Part shown: piece after piece, positions 46,319-57,690 of the stretch | How positions within the stretch are numbered: the stretch's first letter is position 1 | How the letters are laid out: each line of letters opens with the position of its first letter | Assembly (NCBI GenBank): GCA_036346205.1 | Contig: JARFJB010000928.1 | Location: 1,611,001-1,675,000 of the forward strand | Origin: Vesta saturnalis | Lineage: Eukaryota > Arthropoda > Insecta > Coleoptera > Lampyridae | Direction: 5' to 3' | Length of the DNA: 64,000 nucleotides | Made by a program: the position numbers and the translations under genes | The notes under the pieces: model-generated | The model's input: only the letters and a program-made list of their open reading frames with translations | Told to the model about the DNA's origin: nothing | Database searches by the model: none

Positions 46319-48018
46319 CAAATTAAATTCTCCGATAAGCAACATAAAACAAATAAAATCGTTCGTGTAAATGGCTACACTTAAAATTTGTTATATTGAA
46401 AGGAAAATCTAATTATTAGTAAGGTGCAGTAACATCATTATAAATAAAATTTAATTTGGCACCATAGCTTAACTCGTCGGAGACGTACATTTATTGTTAA
46501 ATAATTAGAATACCTTAAAACCAGAAAATTTTACTTTAATATCGTATGTAAATTTACTAAATAACACCTGTATTCATTTATATATTCAATAAAGTAAAAT
46601 AATATCACCTAATTATTTTCAGCGCAACTGAAGCTTTTTTTGGCAAAGCTTTACGATAGTAAAACTAATTTATAGTAGAACCGTAAACTTTACATAAAGT
46701 GTAACTTACGTTTACGTAGAATTATTTCAAAGTAAAAGTTGAGATCGAAACTGAATAAGTTAAATGTAACAGCTCACATGTATGACCTATGTCATAGTAA
46801 CTATGGTTCAGGTTGTGTACTCATGTGTTTATACTATGAAACACTTAGTTGAAATCGTGTTCTCTTTTTATTAACACTGTATTATCTTCCCTGAACCTTA
46901 TTAGTACTATCAATTGTAAAACAATACCTCTAATTTGTCCACTTAACATAATTTGCACAAAAAAGGACATGTTCTTACGTTCTGTACGTTTAACATGTAA
47001 GGTAATTGAAACTGTTGTGCTGCAGAAAAATACTAGATGATGTATAATTTTAATAAACTTCACTTTTTCATAATCAGATCAGATAAGGCATAACGTCAGT
47101 ATTAAGGTAGAATAATATCAACACTCTCTAGTAAAGCAGAGTTAAACGTAATGTATCATCAACCCAAAGCTAGTAAACCAGATTGAAATTGCAAAATCCA
47201 ATGAAAGATGATTACATACCTTCTCCAGAGAATAATTAACACACTAACGCAATCCAAACGGAAATGAAGCTCTAAGAGTCCTGCGTACCACACAAAATGA
47301 AATGGATGCGGCTAAATATCAACATAATTGTAATAATTTATCGCACTATCAAGAATGACAATATTTATAAACAAATTTCAACGTATTGCATTAAAGTTTA
47401 AGTATTGAAAGAAAATCCTACTATATGCTTAAATATGTGTTATATGTATAATGTAAATAAATTTGCAAACAAAAACTTAATTTCACAATTTTAATTACCA
47501 AATTTTTACTTAGGCCAGACGTTGCCAGATGTTTTGAACATATCTTCGTAAATTCCTCTACACTTAATGATTGATCAATGAGTTTTTAGAAATTTTATTG
47601 TAGAGCAATGCGTTAATGTTTGGTGGTCAAACTTTACTGTAGTTTTGCGATTTTGTTTGTTGCTATGATAATGAAAACTTGTTGTGTGTTACGAAGACCA
47701 CCAAGGCAAATTATACATCAACATACTCTCATAATCACAGAATTTTCAACTTTTATCAGACTGCAACGAATCCATATTTCTTGATTTTTTTTAATCCAGT
47801 TGAGTCGCAAAGCATATTTCATCAGATATAAGTTGCGAGCAACGTTCACGGCCTATCGCACTGAGCTACGTCGAAAACAGACACTTTACCTAAACCGGCC
47901 AATGATCTAGAAGACATTAGGTCCGTAACACGTTTCATAAGATTTATAAGCTACGTAGGACATCAAGTTGCAAACAAGTTTGGAAGTACTTAGCTAATTA
48001 ACATTAGACCTCAGAGTT
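46319..48018. other. intergenic DNA; right part may belong to the hAT relic
   Basis: No readable frame up to about 47750. From there to 48018 some short segments may be the eroded 5' part of the ZMYM1-like relic, but I could not align them confidently. Confidence 0.35.
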
Positions 48019-48300
48019 TGGATGTTCAGGCATACGACAATGCTTCAAGAGTGCCTGGGGAATCTTCAGGACTTCAAACTCGCATGAAAAACTGCAATCC
48101 CGGTGCAATTATGTTCTATGGGCCGTTCATTCTTTGAACCTCGTATGTGCTAGTGCTGCTTAAACTTAATTGAAAGCAATCGAGTTCTTTACGTTCATAA
48201 TGAACTGTTTTCTTTTTTACTCTTCTACAGCTAGGTGGAATGTTTACCTGCCCACAGGAGGCAGGCAAGGTAAAAGCTTGCAGACTTCAATGAATAACTG
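48019..48300 (+). pseudogene. ZMYM1-like hAT transposase fragment
   Basis: Consecutive frames read QAYDNASRVPGESSGLQTRM (48027-48090), NCNPGAIMFYGPFHSLNLVC and ASAA (48093-48160). Next come LKAIEFFTFIMNCFLFYSST and ARWNVY (48168-48245), then GKSLQTSMNNW (48268-48300). In ZMYM1/TTF-type hAT proteins the order is G-Q-x-Y-D-N/G-A, then ..GLQ.RI....P.A.+..C.AHSLNLV, then FF..L..LY.FFS.S..RW, then KSLS.TRW. The relic keeps this order with two frame changes and weakened key residues (TRW became NNW). The CxAH histidine pair is reduced to PFHS. Non-functional fragment of a different hAT branch from the 0.4-2 kb relic. Confidence 0.8.
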
Positions 48301-50730
48301 GACACTGCAAATTTTCTTAGTGTGGACTAATTTAACGAAGTTGTATGGTGTGAACAAGACATTATAGAAATTATAGAAATAGTGCAGATTTACCGAAGAG
48401 TAGCGCATAAGAACCTGACATAAAGCGACTTTCTGAAAGTACGAAAGTTTCACATGAAAGTAAACAAGTTTGAACGGCAAAAAATATGGCAAAACAAACT
48501 GACAGCTTGGAACTTGATAAAAATGTTCTAATTTAATTATTTCATAAACGCCTTGAGTATAGTCACGAAAATTACGGTCTGATTGGTATGATTCACATTC
48601 TTACAAATCAGATATTTGTTGTAACCTATCTGAGAATAGGTACTGCCTTAAAAAACTACATGACAATATCTGTAACTATTGTTGCCGCTCTACATAAACA
48701 TTCTTTTGAGAAATAGATCGATTTTCAGGCGAGCAATTTAGCGGTATTGTACATTGAGGGTGAATAGGTCGACTATGTAAACAAAGATTCTACATCAAGT
48801 TCTATTTTTAGTAAACTGAGAAGGAAACTGAAATAATTTCTCAAAACTTACCAGTCTGTTTATGTTGATTTTCGAAAACTATTACGTTTGTTCATGTTAC
48901 CTTAGTTTTATTCAAAAGTATAGTTATATATTAAAATAATATTTAAAGTCCAGGCCCGTTTATAATCTAAAGGTGCTCGAAATTTTTCGTCCTGAGCGCT
49001 GCTGATGCATAATCCGGAACTGACTCCCATATATTCGAAGATTCATGTTCCACTACTGTACGTCTATCAACTTACGTGAAAGTTCAAAATTCTCTATTGC
49101 ATTTAATTAGAATTACACAAAGGGGTATTTTTCTTAGGAGTACCACATGCTAACAGACTCTATACTGATACCTAACACCTAACAACAGAGAGACCACGAG
49201 GCACCAGAGGCAAATCAGCTATTCCGGTAACCCAGATTATCTTCTTTTCATAAGTATTAATCCCTTCAAACCCACTTTAAAGGTGAGCTATGGTTTTACT
49301 GTCTACGGTTGAGGACGGGGCTTAACGACCATTACTTCATCTGAACTCATACTAGCGATCTATAAACCTCCTTTTACGCGAAAACGTCCGTTTAGATGGC
49401 ATAACTTCGAAAATGTAGCTTCTAATCCTGTACATCCCTTAACTTAAGTCAAATTGGTGTACTTACCTCGTGCGTATGGTGACAGCTTAGTAACTGAAGG
49501 CGATTTAGTACTGGATTATGAGAAATTATGCTTTTACTTAACATTTAACATATTTTTGTCGACGTTACGTAAGTCGACGGATAGTTTCAAACGTCGCTGG
49601 GAATATTTTGGTTAAAATTAATTGTTGTTGAGTAGCGTCTTTATACCTTAATTACCATAACACCTATTTGTGTCAGTTTATTCCAATGGTGTCTGAAACA
49701 CTTAAATTAAGGCGAAGATAAAAATGTTGTTTGGTTTAGTGTAAAACCTGAAGTCTGCAGTAATTTCCTTTGTGTAGAGTTACCGGATTTATAATTTTGA
49801 ATAATCCATAGTTTTCTATCAAATCCATTGGCAGAAATTGCCGTTATAGCTTATTAAATTGAAACTATTTCATGGGCGTGTTAATTAACGTTTTCGGAGG
49901 TTACGGCAGGCAGGAAGTTAGCTTTATTCCTTTTATGTGGTTAGCTATAGATTTCACAACGTTAAGAGATGTAGTACAAAAACGTGACCGGATGTGGTAG
50001 CCGACGTCTTGGTTTGGGCGTAAATAGGATCGTTTAATAGAGGTGTTGTGTTGAGTGGCGGTTAAATTATCGTTTCGCGTATTACGGTTATTAGCTGGCT
50101 CTGAATCTATCAAACATTTTCGTTTTGAATACTTAGATTTTGTTAAGTGGAGTGCATAGTACCCATTTTGACTATTCCGTTTTGTTTTGACATTACACCT
50201 ATGAAAGTAGAATGGCTCATTGGTCCATGCCATGTTATCGTCACAGAATTTCATTAAGTATTTATTAAGTAAACTAATACGATTATAATCATTATTACGT
50301 GTTAGTCAGTGAACTATTATCCACGTGTACTTTACCTGTAAGGTATATAAATACGTGCTTGAACATTGGCGAAAAAGATATAACGACGCATTTTATAGTG
50401 TGTTTTTATTAATTTTGGTAATTAAATCAAATAATTTGGCCGGCCATACATCTAGACGTGTACCGCAGAGATTTACTGGTATTATTCGCCTCAAAAGGTA
50501 AACCTCGGTGTGTGTTCCACTACATGCCACAAAACTGAGGCGAACAGACCTCTGGAGTCGACTCAAGCAGAATTGAGAAATTATATGTTCTGCCGCTAGA
50601 CCTCCGCTTGTGTGTGTCTGGGTCGATGAGGCTTACCTCAGGTCAGTTGTAGCCAGACAAGCGTAGAAAGAGGGTGTGTTGTGTTTTCCTGATTACTTGA
50701 AATATTTGAATTTAGTTTATTTCTTTTAAG
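48301..50730. other. intergenic DNA; possible promoter-like segment near 50340
   Basis: No coding family recognised; the minus-strand frame at 49901-50254 is Asn/Lys/Arg-rich and unremarkable. TATATAAATACGTGC at about 50344 is a TATA-like box, followed by a moderately GC-rich stretch (50440-50640). It lies about 385 bp upstream of the MADF exon on the same strand, so it could be its promoter, but this is inference only. Confidence 0.35.
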
Positions 50731-50979
50731 TGATTTTATTTTACCTTGTCTATGGCGTGTGAAGTATAAGGAATACCACGATCGTGTAGCATACGCGAAG
50801 TTGTTAGCTACGTTGAGAGAGTCCGAGACTAATGCCGTGAACGATACGGTTGTGAGTACGATACACAACCTTCGTTTCAACTACAGTAAAGGAAAGAAGA
50901 AAGTGGGCTCGGTGATCAAGATGATCCTGGAACATCGCAGTCAAACCTGGACGATGAGTAGAGAAGCGGAAGTGATGAT
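50731..50979 (+). CDS. MADF-domain exon, possible host gene
   Basis: MADF (Myb/SANT-like, Adf-1 type) domains bind DNA in insect transcription regulators. After a pyrimidine-rich acceptor (TTTATTTCTTTTAAG at 50716-50730) the frame reads DFILPCLWRVKYKEYHDRVA, then YAKLLATLRESETNA, then VVSTIHNLRFNYSKGKKKV. This gives the P-x-LW near the start, the Y-x-x-R helix, a middle I/V-x-x-K/H-I-x-N-LR block and the basic KKKV end. The domain's first helix is short or lies in an upstream exon. The frame ends at a strong donor, GTAAGTGA, at 50980; an in-frame TAA is formed by the donor itself. No frameshift or stop interrupts the exon, unlike every transposon relic here. No second exon was identified. It could also be a captured exon inside an element. 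Confidence 0.55.
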
Positions 50980-51174
50980 GTAAGTGAACATTAAAATGGC
51001 AATTCTAAAGTATCGGTACTTGTCAACTTTTACAATAATTTGGTTATCTTGTCAAATTTCGGGACGTGACCATTTCATTATTATTATTATATATGATAAT
51101 TTTTCAATTATTATTTACTCTATTTTTAATATTACTGTTGTTGAGAGCAACTTAAACTTATGTCAAAATGATAG

Positions 51175-51178
<4 letters not shown>
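50980..51178. other. putative intron start / spacer
   Basis: AT-rich sequence after the GTAAGTGA donor. No second exon recognised. Confidence 0.3.

Positions 51179-51220
<42 letters not shown>
51179..51220. repeat. (TA)n microsatellite
   Basis: About 21 TA units, about 80 bp before a reverse-transcriptase fragment. Confidence 0.97.
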
Positions 51221-51223
<3 letters not shown>

Positions 51224-51299
51224 TCCTGCTGGCCATACATTTCACGTGATTTCATACAAATGATTTTATAACCCACACGAATCCCTGATAACCCTAACT

Positions 51300-51560
51300 G
51301 TATCGTTAAGGTTAACTACCGATCAGTTTCCACCACAACCATTTTGTCTAAAGTCTTGGAAAAATCCAACAATCAGTAACTCTTTCCTTGAATTTAACAA
51401 ACTTCTTAGTTACCACTAATATGGTTTTAGGCACGGTCGTTCAACAAATTATCTTCTTCTATAGTGACCCAAGTTTGCAACAATACATTAGAAAAATCCA
51501 GCGAAACAGTTGTACTCGCTTTAAATACCTCATTGGACCAAGTGTTCAGTTTCCTTGGTA
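51300..51560 (+). pseudogene. jockey/CR1-type reverse transcriptase fragment
   Basis: In shifting frames the segment reads VNYRSVSTTTILSKVLEKS (51309-51365), FLEFNKLLSYH (about 51387-51419), YGFRHGRSTN (51420-51450) and SIVTQVCNNTLEKSSETVVL (51458-51518), ending near ALNTSLDQVFSF. These match the RT block 'NYRPIS.L...SK+.E', 'GFR.GRST', then 'A.D.S.AFD.V'. The AFD catalytic Asp context is degraded and the later YADD block is not found. It is a short relic unrelated in orientation to the CR1-like element at 17-25 kb. Confidence 0.8.
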
Positions 51561-54500
51561 AAAGCTTTTATATCAGCTATTTTTGAAGTTACTTTTCACG
51601 TTCAGACTCGAGCGATTAGTTTACTTTCCTGCTATAGGTAAAGGGTTACTAAATAAAATCCATGAAGTTTTCCTGCGTAAAATTTCGAGCAGGTGGCGAC
51701 AATTTGACATTTATTATCGAGTATGACGTTTTGTGGAACAAAGAGTACCATTATTAATTGGTTTGTTAAGTAAAAACCTCGGACCATACAATCTGAACTA
51801 GTTGGACAATATGTACTTGATCTGTATATGAACGAATTGTGCTACTGTACATTAACCCGTAAAACCACTAACTGCCAAGAAATAAAAGAATAAAGACTTT
51901 GAAACAAACTTAAGGGGTCTCAGAGCAAATCAGAAGAATGACATTTTTTTTCATTTTATGTATGATGTTCTAAATGATTTTTAATTATAACAGCTAAAAT
52001 TCAAAATTACAATTGAAACTCAGCATAAGAACGTTTAATAGTAATTAATTCTCTAATTTTCTTTTGTGCGTAACACTTTTTCCTAGTATCCCCTCCAATT
52101 AATAAAATTTTATCACAGTACTGTAAAATAAAACGGTTTTCTCACTGGATTTCCAAATATCAGAAATAAAAAGTTAAGACTACGGCATTATTGGAAAGGT
52201 TAAAGAATCATCAATACACTGTAAGGTTATTTTGACGCATCGTGTATATGCAGTATTTTGATAACGTATGGAACGTATTTTGAGTATAAATGAATTGAGT
52301 TTGCCCGAAAACAAAATGTGTGTATGTATAATGTAAATTTTTGTAAATGATACGCCACTGGAGTGTTTAATGAAGCATTAGATATCATATAAAAGAATAT
52401 TTGAATATTATAAAAAGATTTTCATGTTGAAAACATTAAATTTGGATGAAAAATAATGATTGAGTGAATTCCTACTGGGATTGCACTGATAAGACTAGCT
52501 GCTGTGTATAAAAAAATTCAGGCAAAAAGAATGTGTGTAGCCGTATAAGTGAGTGAGTTTAAGATATTGAAATTGTATTAATGGAAATAATGGAAAATTG
52601 AGTGCGTGTTCAAGAATAAAGTTGTTAGAATGTGCTGGGGTTGGTTAAATTGTGCGGAAATGAGAACTTTTCATAGGAAGTTGAACCTGGATAATGTACA
52701 GAGTGAATATAATTACATTTAATGGTTTTTTCGGAGAGTTGTGAGTGAACTTACAAAATAAATCAAGATGGCTACGTAGTTCTTATTTTCTGGAGCGTTG
52801 GGTCCGTTTCATGTTTCGACTCGCCAAAGTAACGCTCGAAATACACGATTGCGATAGGTAAATTTTAATATTAGCGAGAAGAGATTGGTCATATGGCGGG
52901 CAGAAGGTGTAAAACGGAGAGTTTAGTAAGGGTGTAAGAGAGAACCGTTCGGCTAAAACTTAATTAACAATAGATCGCGTCTTTTTTTGAAGAGACCTTA
53001 TAATGGTTCAGTGCTGGTTTTACAATAACCCTTCTTGGGGATAGCCTTATTACAAATAAACAGTTTAATTTTGACTTAAAGGAAGAAATGGTGATTTTCT
53101 TCAAGGATTTAAAAGGTGCAAAATCTGATTTAAAAATAAAGCAGCAAATATTTTGTTGACAGTGTTCAGTAATAGAGCGTACGATAATAATAAAAAGAAA
53201 GCCTGAAGTAACCCTTTAAGTAATAGAACTAAAAGTTTGTTAATTTAGTTAAGAGATTAGTGGTCATCATTGACATCGAATTAAGTACATGTGTACAATC
53301 GTTAATAATATAAAATCGATTGTTTAAAGGCTTCCAAGGATTTTAATTTATGTGGAAACAGTTACCGTGATAAACGTTTACATTGAAGAGTAAACCTTAA
53401 AGCAAAGAGCCCATGTGAAACACACGAAAGACATTTGCGTTCGTTAGTGGGTTTAGCGGCCCGATTATTCAGCCAGTACGGCCGTCTTCTGTGTTTTGTG
53501 CCAGTGTGGGTGCAAATTTAAAGAGAATTACTATAAGCAGACCATATGGAATTCACCATATTACGGAAAGAGGATTAACTAACGTAATTTGTAAGAAATA
53601 GTTTTAGGTTTTGTTTAAAGGAGAAAAGTACGACTGCCTTTTAAGTTCATTATTGCTTGTGGAGTTAATAATTTCTTATTATAAGTAAAAGGATAATCTA
53701 ACTTTATCTATTTTAATGTGTATGTAAGATTTTGGGGGAATTTTTAATCTACAAGAATTGGTTTTTGTTGTGTTTTTTGAAGCCACGTGTTTGTACATAT
53801 TTACATTTGAAAATTGGTCAACATATACACATTGTTTACTTTACTTTTGTTGTTTATTTGTGTCAGCTGAGATAAAATGTTAGCATTACCCTGTGTAAAA
53901 TTGCGTAACGGGTTACATCTACTGGTAATTGAAGTGCATATTTTTGAGCCTAACGATCGACCTGAAATTGCGTAGAATAGAAAACATTGATAACAGAATT
54001 TTTTTTTTAAGTAAAAATTTCAGACTTAAGTTATTACAATTATTCAAATTGACAGTTGTTATCTATGATAAAAGCTCTGCTCGTTACGCATTAAATTTTT
54101 CAGCAACAAACGAATGTTTTGTTGATACAGAAACTATTAAACTTACTTTTTATTTTGAGAGTTTTACAACGGTTATAAACATAAATTTATATGTATACGA
54201 GAGATACTTAAAAAATATTCAACTATCGTTTTATAATTTTAATTCAATGTATTTGCCAAAGTGTAGGCTGATGTTCAATTGGCTATAAATAAAAATAACA
54301 CCTTAAAAATTCATTAAGGGTGCTAGCGACTTTTGGTTGCCATAAATAATGTCACACAGTACATGTAAAAACAATGCTATATTAAAATAAATCAATCATA
54401 GACAAAAAAAATTAAGAGGACAAAATTAACATAAAAACAACTAGACAGAATGGTGCCTAATTAAAGCACATCACATTTCAAAATAAATATGTGCAAAGAA

Positions 54501-55379
54501 TGATGGACCTGTACCTCTGACAAGAGGGCTAGAGACTGTAGGAAATTGGAGCAGTTATCAGAGGGTACAGAATTATTTATAATAGGTATTAAACTGATAA
54601 CCACAAGAAATAAATTGCATAGCCATAGCCTCTTTAGTGCGATTCGTACCTATATGAATGTCGCTTTACTTACACTTTTTAATAATATCAAAATAATCCT
54701 ATTGTTTTCTTTTAAATATTTACTAAAAGCCAACACGTGTTTTAATAATCACGCATTAACAATAGTTATAAATTTGATGTATATGATATGAGAATGCTTA
54801 ATTACTCACTTATTTTTAAAGCAATATTTGTATGTGTACTGTAGAACGTTGACTTTACTTTACGCTTTCAAGGTGCAATTTTGTATGTTTGTACATACAA
54901 TGTACTGTTGGACGCTGACCTCAAGGTGAAAATCATTTTAAAAGCATGTTGTAAATAAACATCGTTTTTATAAATTCATATAAGGTCGCGCACTAACGAG
55001 TCTAACTTAATGCAAAAGGTAGATAGAGAATTACAATAAGCGCAAGCGAGGTAATTAGGTTTTTGCTATTCGGGTCTAATTTCAAGTTTAGTTATTCGTT
55101 GCTGCATTACATTGCGTTGTATAAGTATTTAAGGTAGTTGAGCATTTTCAATAACGACTTAGGACGTTCAGTCATGTTTATAAATCTGGAACCCTTTATG
55201 TGGGAAGTATTTCCGTTACGATAATGCTGCATGTAGAATAATATAGTGGTCTGACCTTGAGTTTGGTTATATTTGTTATTGTATAGACATTTTTACTACT
55301 TTAAATGTAAAACAAATTTTTATCATTGGATGCAAAACGTGACTATAATGTTACAAGCTAAGTTGATGTTGTTTTTTGA
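51561..55379. other. intergenic DNA, nothing firmly recognised
   Basis: AT-rich throughout. The ORF at 53929-54288 (+, 119 codons) is hydrophobic and non-repetitive without a recognised family. TTATCAC(A)GTACTGTAAAATAA at about 52109 recurs as TTATCACAATACTGTAAAAT at 56213, a small dispersed repeat. Confidence 0.4.
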
Positions 55380-55665
55380 AGACTGATTTTTTGCACACTG
55401 TAAGATAAATCAGTCTGTTATTTTTTTTTAATTGAGAGCTGGTTTTACATGATGTAAGTTAAACCAATATGGTGTTTTTGAAGTGTCGTTAGTTTAGCAA
55501 GAAAGCTGTATGTTAAACCAAATCAGTATGTTTGAACTGTAACCTGGTGTTCACAAGCTGTAAGTTATGATTTGATTTGATTCATTGAGATTGATTTGGT
55601 TGATTGATTCAGATTGATCTGATTGTTTGATTTGATCGAGCGTGATTTGTTTGAGATTGATTTGC
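55380..55665 (+). repeat. third copy of the minisatellite composite
   Basis: Three to four diverged units with cores (C)AAGCTGTAAGTTA and GTAAGTTAAACCAATATGGT are followed by GATTGATTTGGTTGATTGAT-type repeats up to about 55660. The order (52-bp-type array, then GATTGATTT array) is the same as at 5101-5530. The AATTAAGATG part and the (TA)n are absent, so the copy is truncated. Confidence 0.75.
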
Positions 55666-55768
55666 TTAATTTATTACAGCGAACATTAATTAGTCGCTAC
55701 ACCACTAGATGGCAACACAAACAAACTCAAATTTTGCGCCAAGGGGGCCGCGGCAGGAATGCGCAGAC

Positions 55769-56080
55769 CATAGCACAAGTTCCTATACCTGTCTTACAGG
55801 TTAGCATTAGGCCCCCTTATTAGAATACCATTTCCAGGCGAAGGCTCGAGAACAAGTCCCTATACATGTTTTACAAGTTAGCGTTAGGGCCCCCTTATTA
55901 GAATAAGTGGGCTAGCATAAGGTCAACTCTAAGGCCAGTCCCTATACCAATTCCAATGCCAGACCCCAAGGTTAAACTCAAGGTCAAACCATGCCCACCA
56001 CGTGGCCGTCAAGATCAACCCCAAGGTCAAATCCAAGCCCACACCCCAGGACAACCCTCAAGGTCAAATTACGCCCTCCA
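55769..56080. repeat. 80-bp duplication and CAAGGTCA-rich short repeats
   Basis: CACAAGTTCCTATACCTGTC...CCCCCTTATTAGAATA (55772-55826) and AACAAGTCCCTATACATGTT...CCCCCTTATTAGAATA (55850-55906) are diverged copies. They run into a C-rich stretch with CCAAGGTCAAA(T/C)CC units. TCAAGGTCA occurs at 55978-55986 and 56058-56066, with AAGGTCA also near 55919 and at 56023-56029. The stretch is clearly more GC-rich than its surroundings. Confidence 0.7.
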
Positions 56081-57179
56081 TGTGGGGGGCGCGGCTTGTG
56101 ACATGAGAAGAAATCTGTAGGGGATGATGCCCCGTTTCTACTTATAAGAAACGATTATAAGAAAACTGCAAACTTCCTTTTAGAAGCGTACACACCATGT
56201 AGGCAGAAAGTTTATCACAATACTGTAAAATAAAATATCAGAAATAAAATCAAAGAAAAGGACACAAACATTCTCACATTTAAAGTGCGAAAGCTAAATG
56301 GTTGCAAAACATAAAGAGTTCTTGTATTCATCGCCACTGAAAATGTCAGAAACGAATCAATATACTCTCTGGAAGAGTAACTTACTACAATTAGACACAA
56401 ATCAACTATAAAGTTTTTGTGGATAAACTGGGTGACAGATAATGTAAACAATCCTATTCCAATAAGGCATAAAAAATATAGTTAAGACTTTGGCGAAGAG
56501 GATGTAATCGTATCCTTTGTAGTGCATTTTTATTAATTTTCGTAATTGTACCTACTATGAGTTGTAGCTATAAAAATATGAACGTGTGCGTCTATTAAGT
56601 GTCAGCTTGTGCTTTTTTCGGAGGGAGATTACCTGCAGCAACTAAGAATTTCTAACTATTTGCGGTTATCTCACGTAAGAACACTTGAAATTCTTTTTTT
56701 ATTTCTACATATTAATATTACTCCGTTACGTTTACACTAAGTTCGAAATCGAGGGATATATGGGATGGTTGGAAAGTAAGCCAAATATCACAATTTAACC
56801 GGATCACGCAGGTGTAATTATTCTACTCTTTGTTTGGAGGCAATGCATATAAAATCGGTAAAACTAACCCACCGCGAATGACAAAAATCTGAAAAAATAA
56901 TTAAGTAGAAAACTCAGCAATCAATGTTAAAATAGTTAAGTAAATTAATCAGATGAAAATTTTGAATTTATTATGCCCAAGAAAAACTGGTTATCGCATA
57001 AAATTATATTTACATTTCAAAAATTAATGCAGAATCGCTTTCTCATAATTTTTAGCACGACTAATCTACCATTTTTCCCAAAATCTGTGAAACAATAACA
57101 AAGGTAAAGCATTCTTAAAATATTGGTTAACACCCTGTATAAATGTAGTAGTACTCATTAATTAGGGATACCTAATTAC
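56081..57179. other. intergenic DNA with a mariner-like terminal motif
   Basis: No coding family. AACACCCTGTATAAATGTAG at about 57130 resembles the ACACCCTGTATA motif of the mariner ends at 8.6 and 10.9 kb. It may be a solitary remnant of such an end. Confidence 0.4.
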
Positions 57180-57690
57180 CTGTTGAAGTAAATTTGGAGC
57201 GACTCTAAATGTCCCATCAACGTAAATTCTTTTCACGTGCATAATCCAAGTCGACCAAGTCCAGAATCAGCCAACAAAAAATTTTCTTCTTCATAATTTC
57301 TGTAATTGTCAGGAATTTCAATAGAGACACGATCAGGAGGTTGTGTTGGAACTACACGATTTGATCATCTTGAACCCTGAATTATTTGTCAAACAGCATT
57401 CTTATTTGGAAAACAACCCATATCGGCAATCGTCATTGTTTGTGTGGCATTTGTACGAATTTCTAGACTTTCAATAGCTCTACGTTTAATTACGTTAACT
57501 GTACGAACCACCTCGATCCGCACAGCATCATTTCCAAGGCAGTGTACACTAAGAACCCGAATAAATTCACCACTTAAAGCGTTTGTATAAATATTGCCTT
57601 TACATCGCTTATTGTTTTCAATTTCAGCATTACATCGCCACGATTTTTTGGACACATTAGTAATTAACTTATCCAAAGAATGCAAGCTTC
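57180..57690 (-). pseudogene. FLYWCH zinc finger plus start of MULE transposase domain, exon relic
   Basis: Reading leftward from 57685, the FLYWCH finger keeps SKKSWRCNAEIENNKRCKGN (W-R-C ... C-K-G), followed by a His/Cys pair and VIKRRAIESLEIRTNATQTM. The linker then has VPTQPPDRVSIEIPDNYRNY and FLLADSG. The MULE core start YVDGTFRVAPNLLQQ (57180-57225) sits in a frame one base off. LQQ ends at CAG|GTAATTAGG, a good donor, so this is one exon of a spliced gene. At least three in-frame TGA codons interrupt it (NAV*QIIQGSR*SN, and CT*KEF). Two of these lie where relatives have Arg, so CGA to TGA change is likely. Whether the parent was a transposon or a domesticated host gene is open. Confidence 0.82.

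Noticed and set aside
49901..50254. 117-codon minus-strand frame
   Set aside because: Asn/Lys/Arg-rich composition without motif or family resemblance and no splice context.
53929..54288. 119-codon plus-strand frame
   Set aside because: Hydrophobic AT-driven composition with no recognisable domain.
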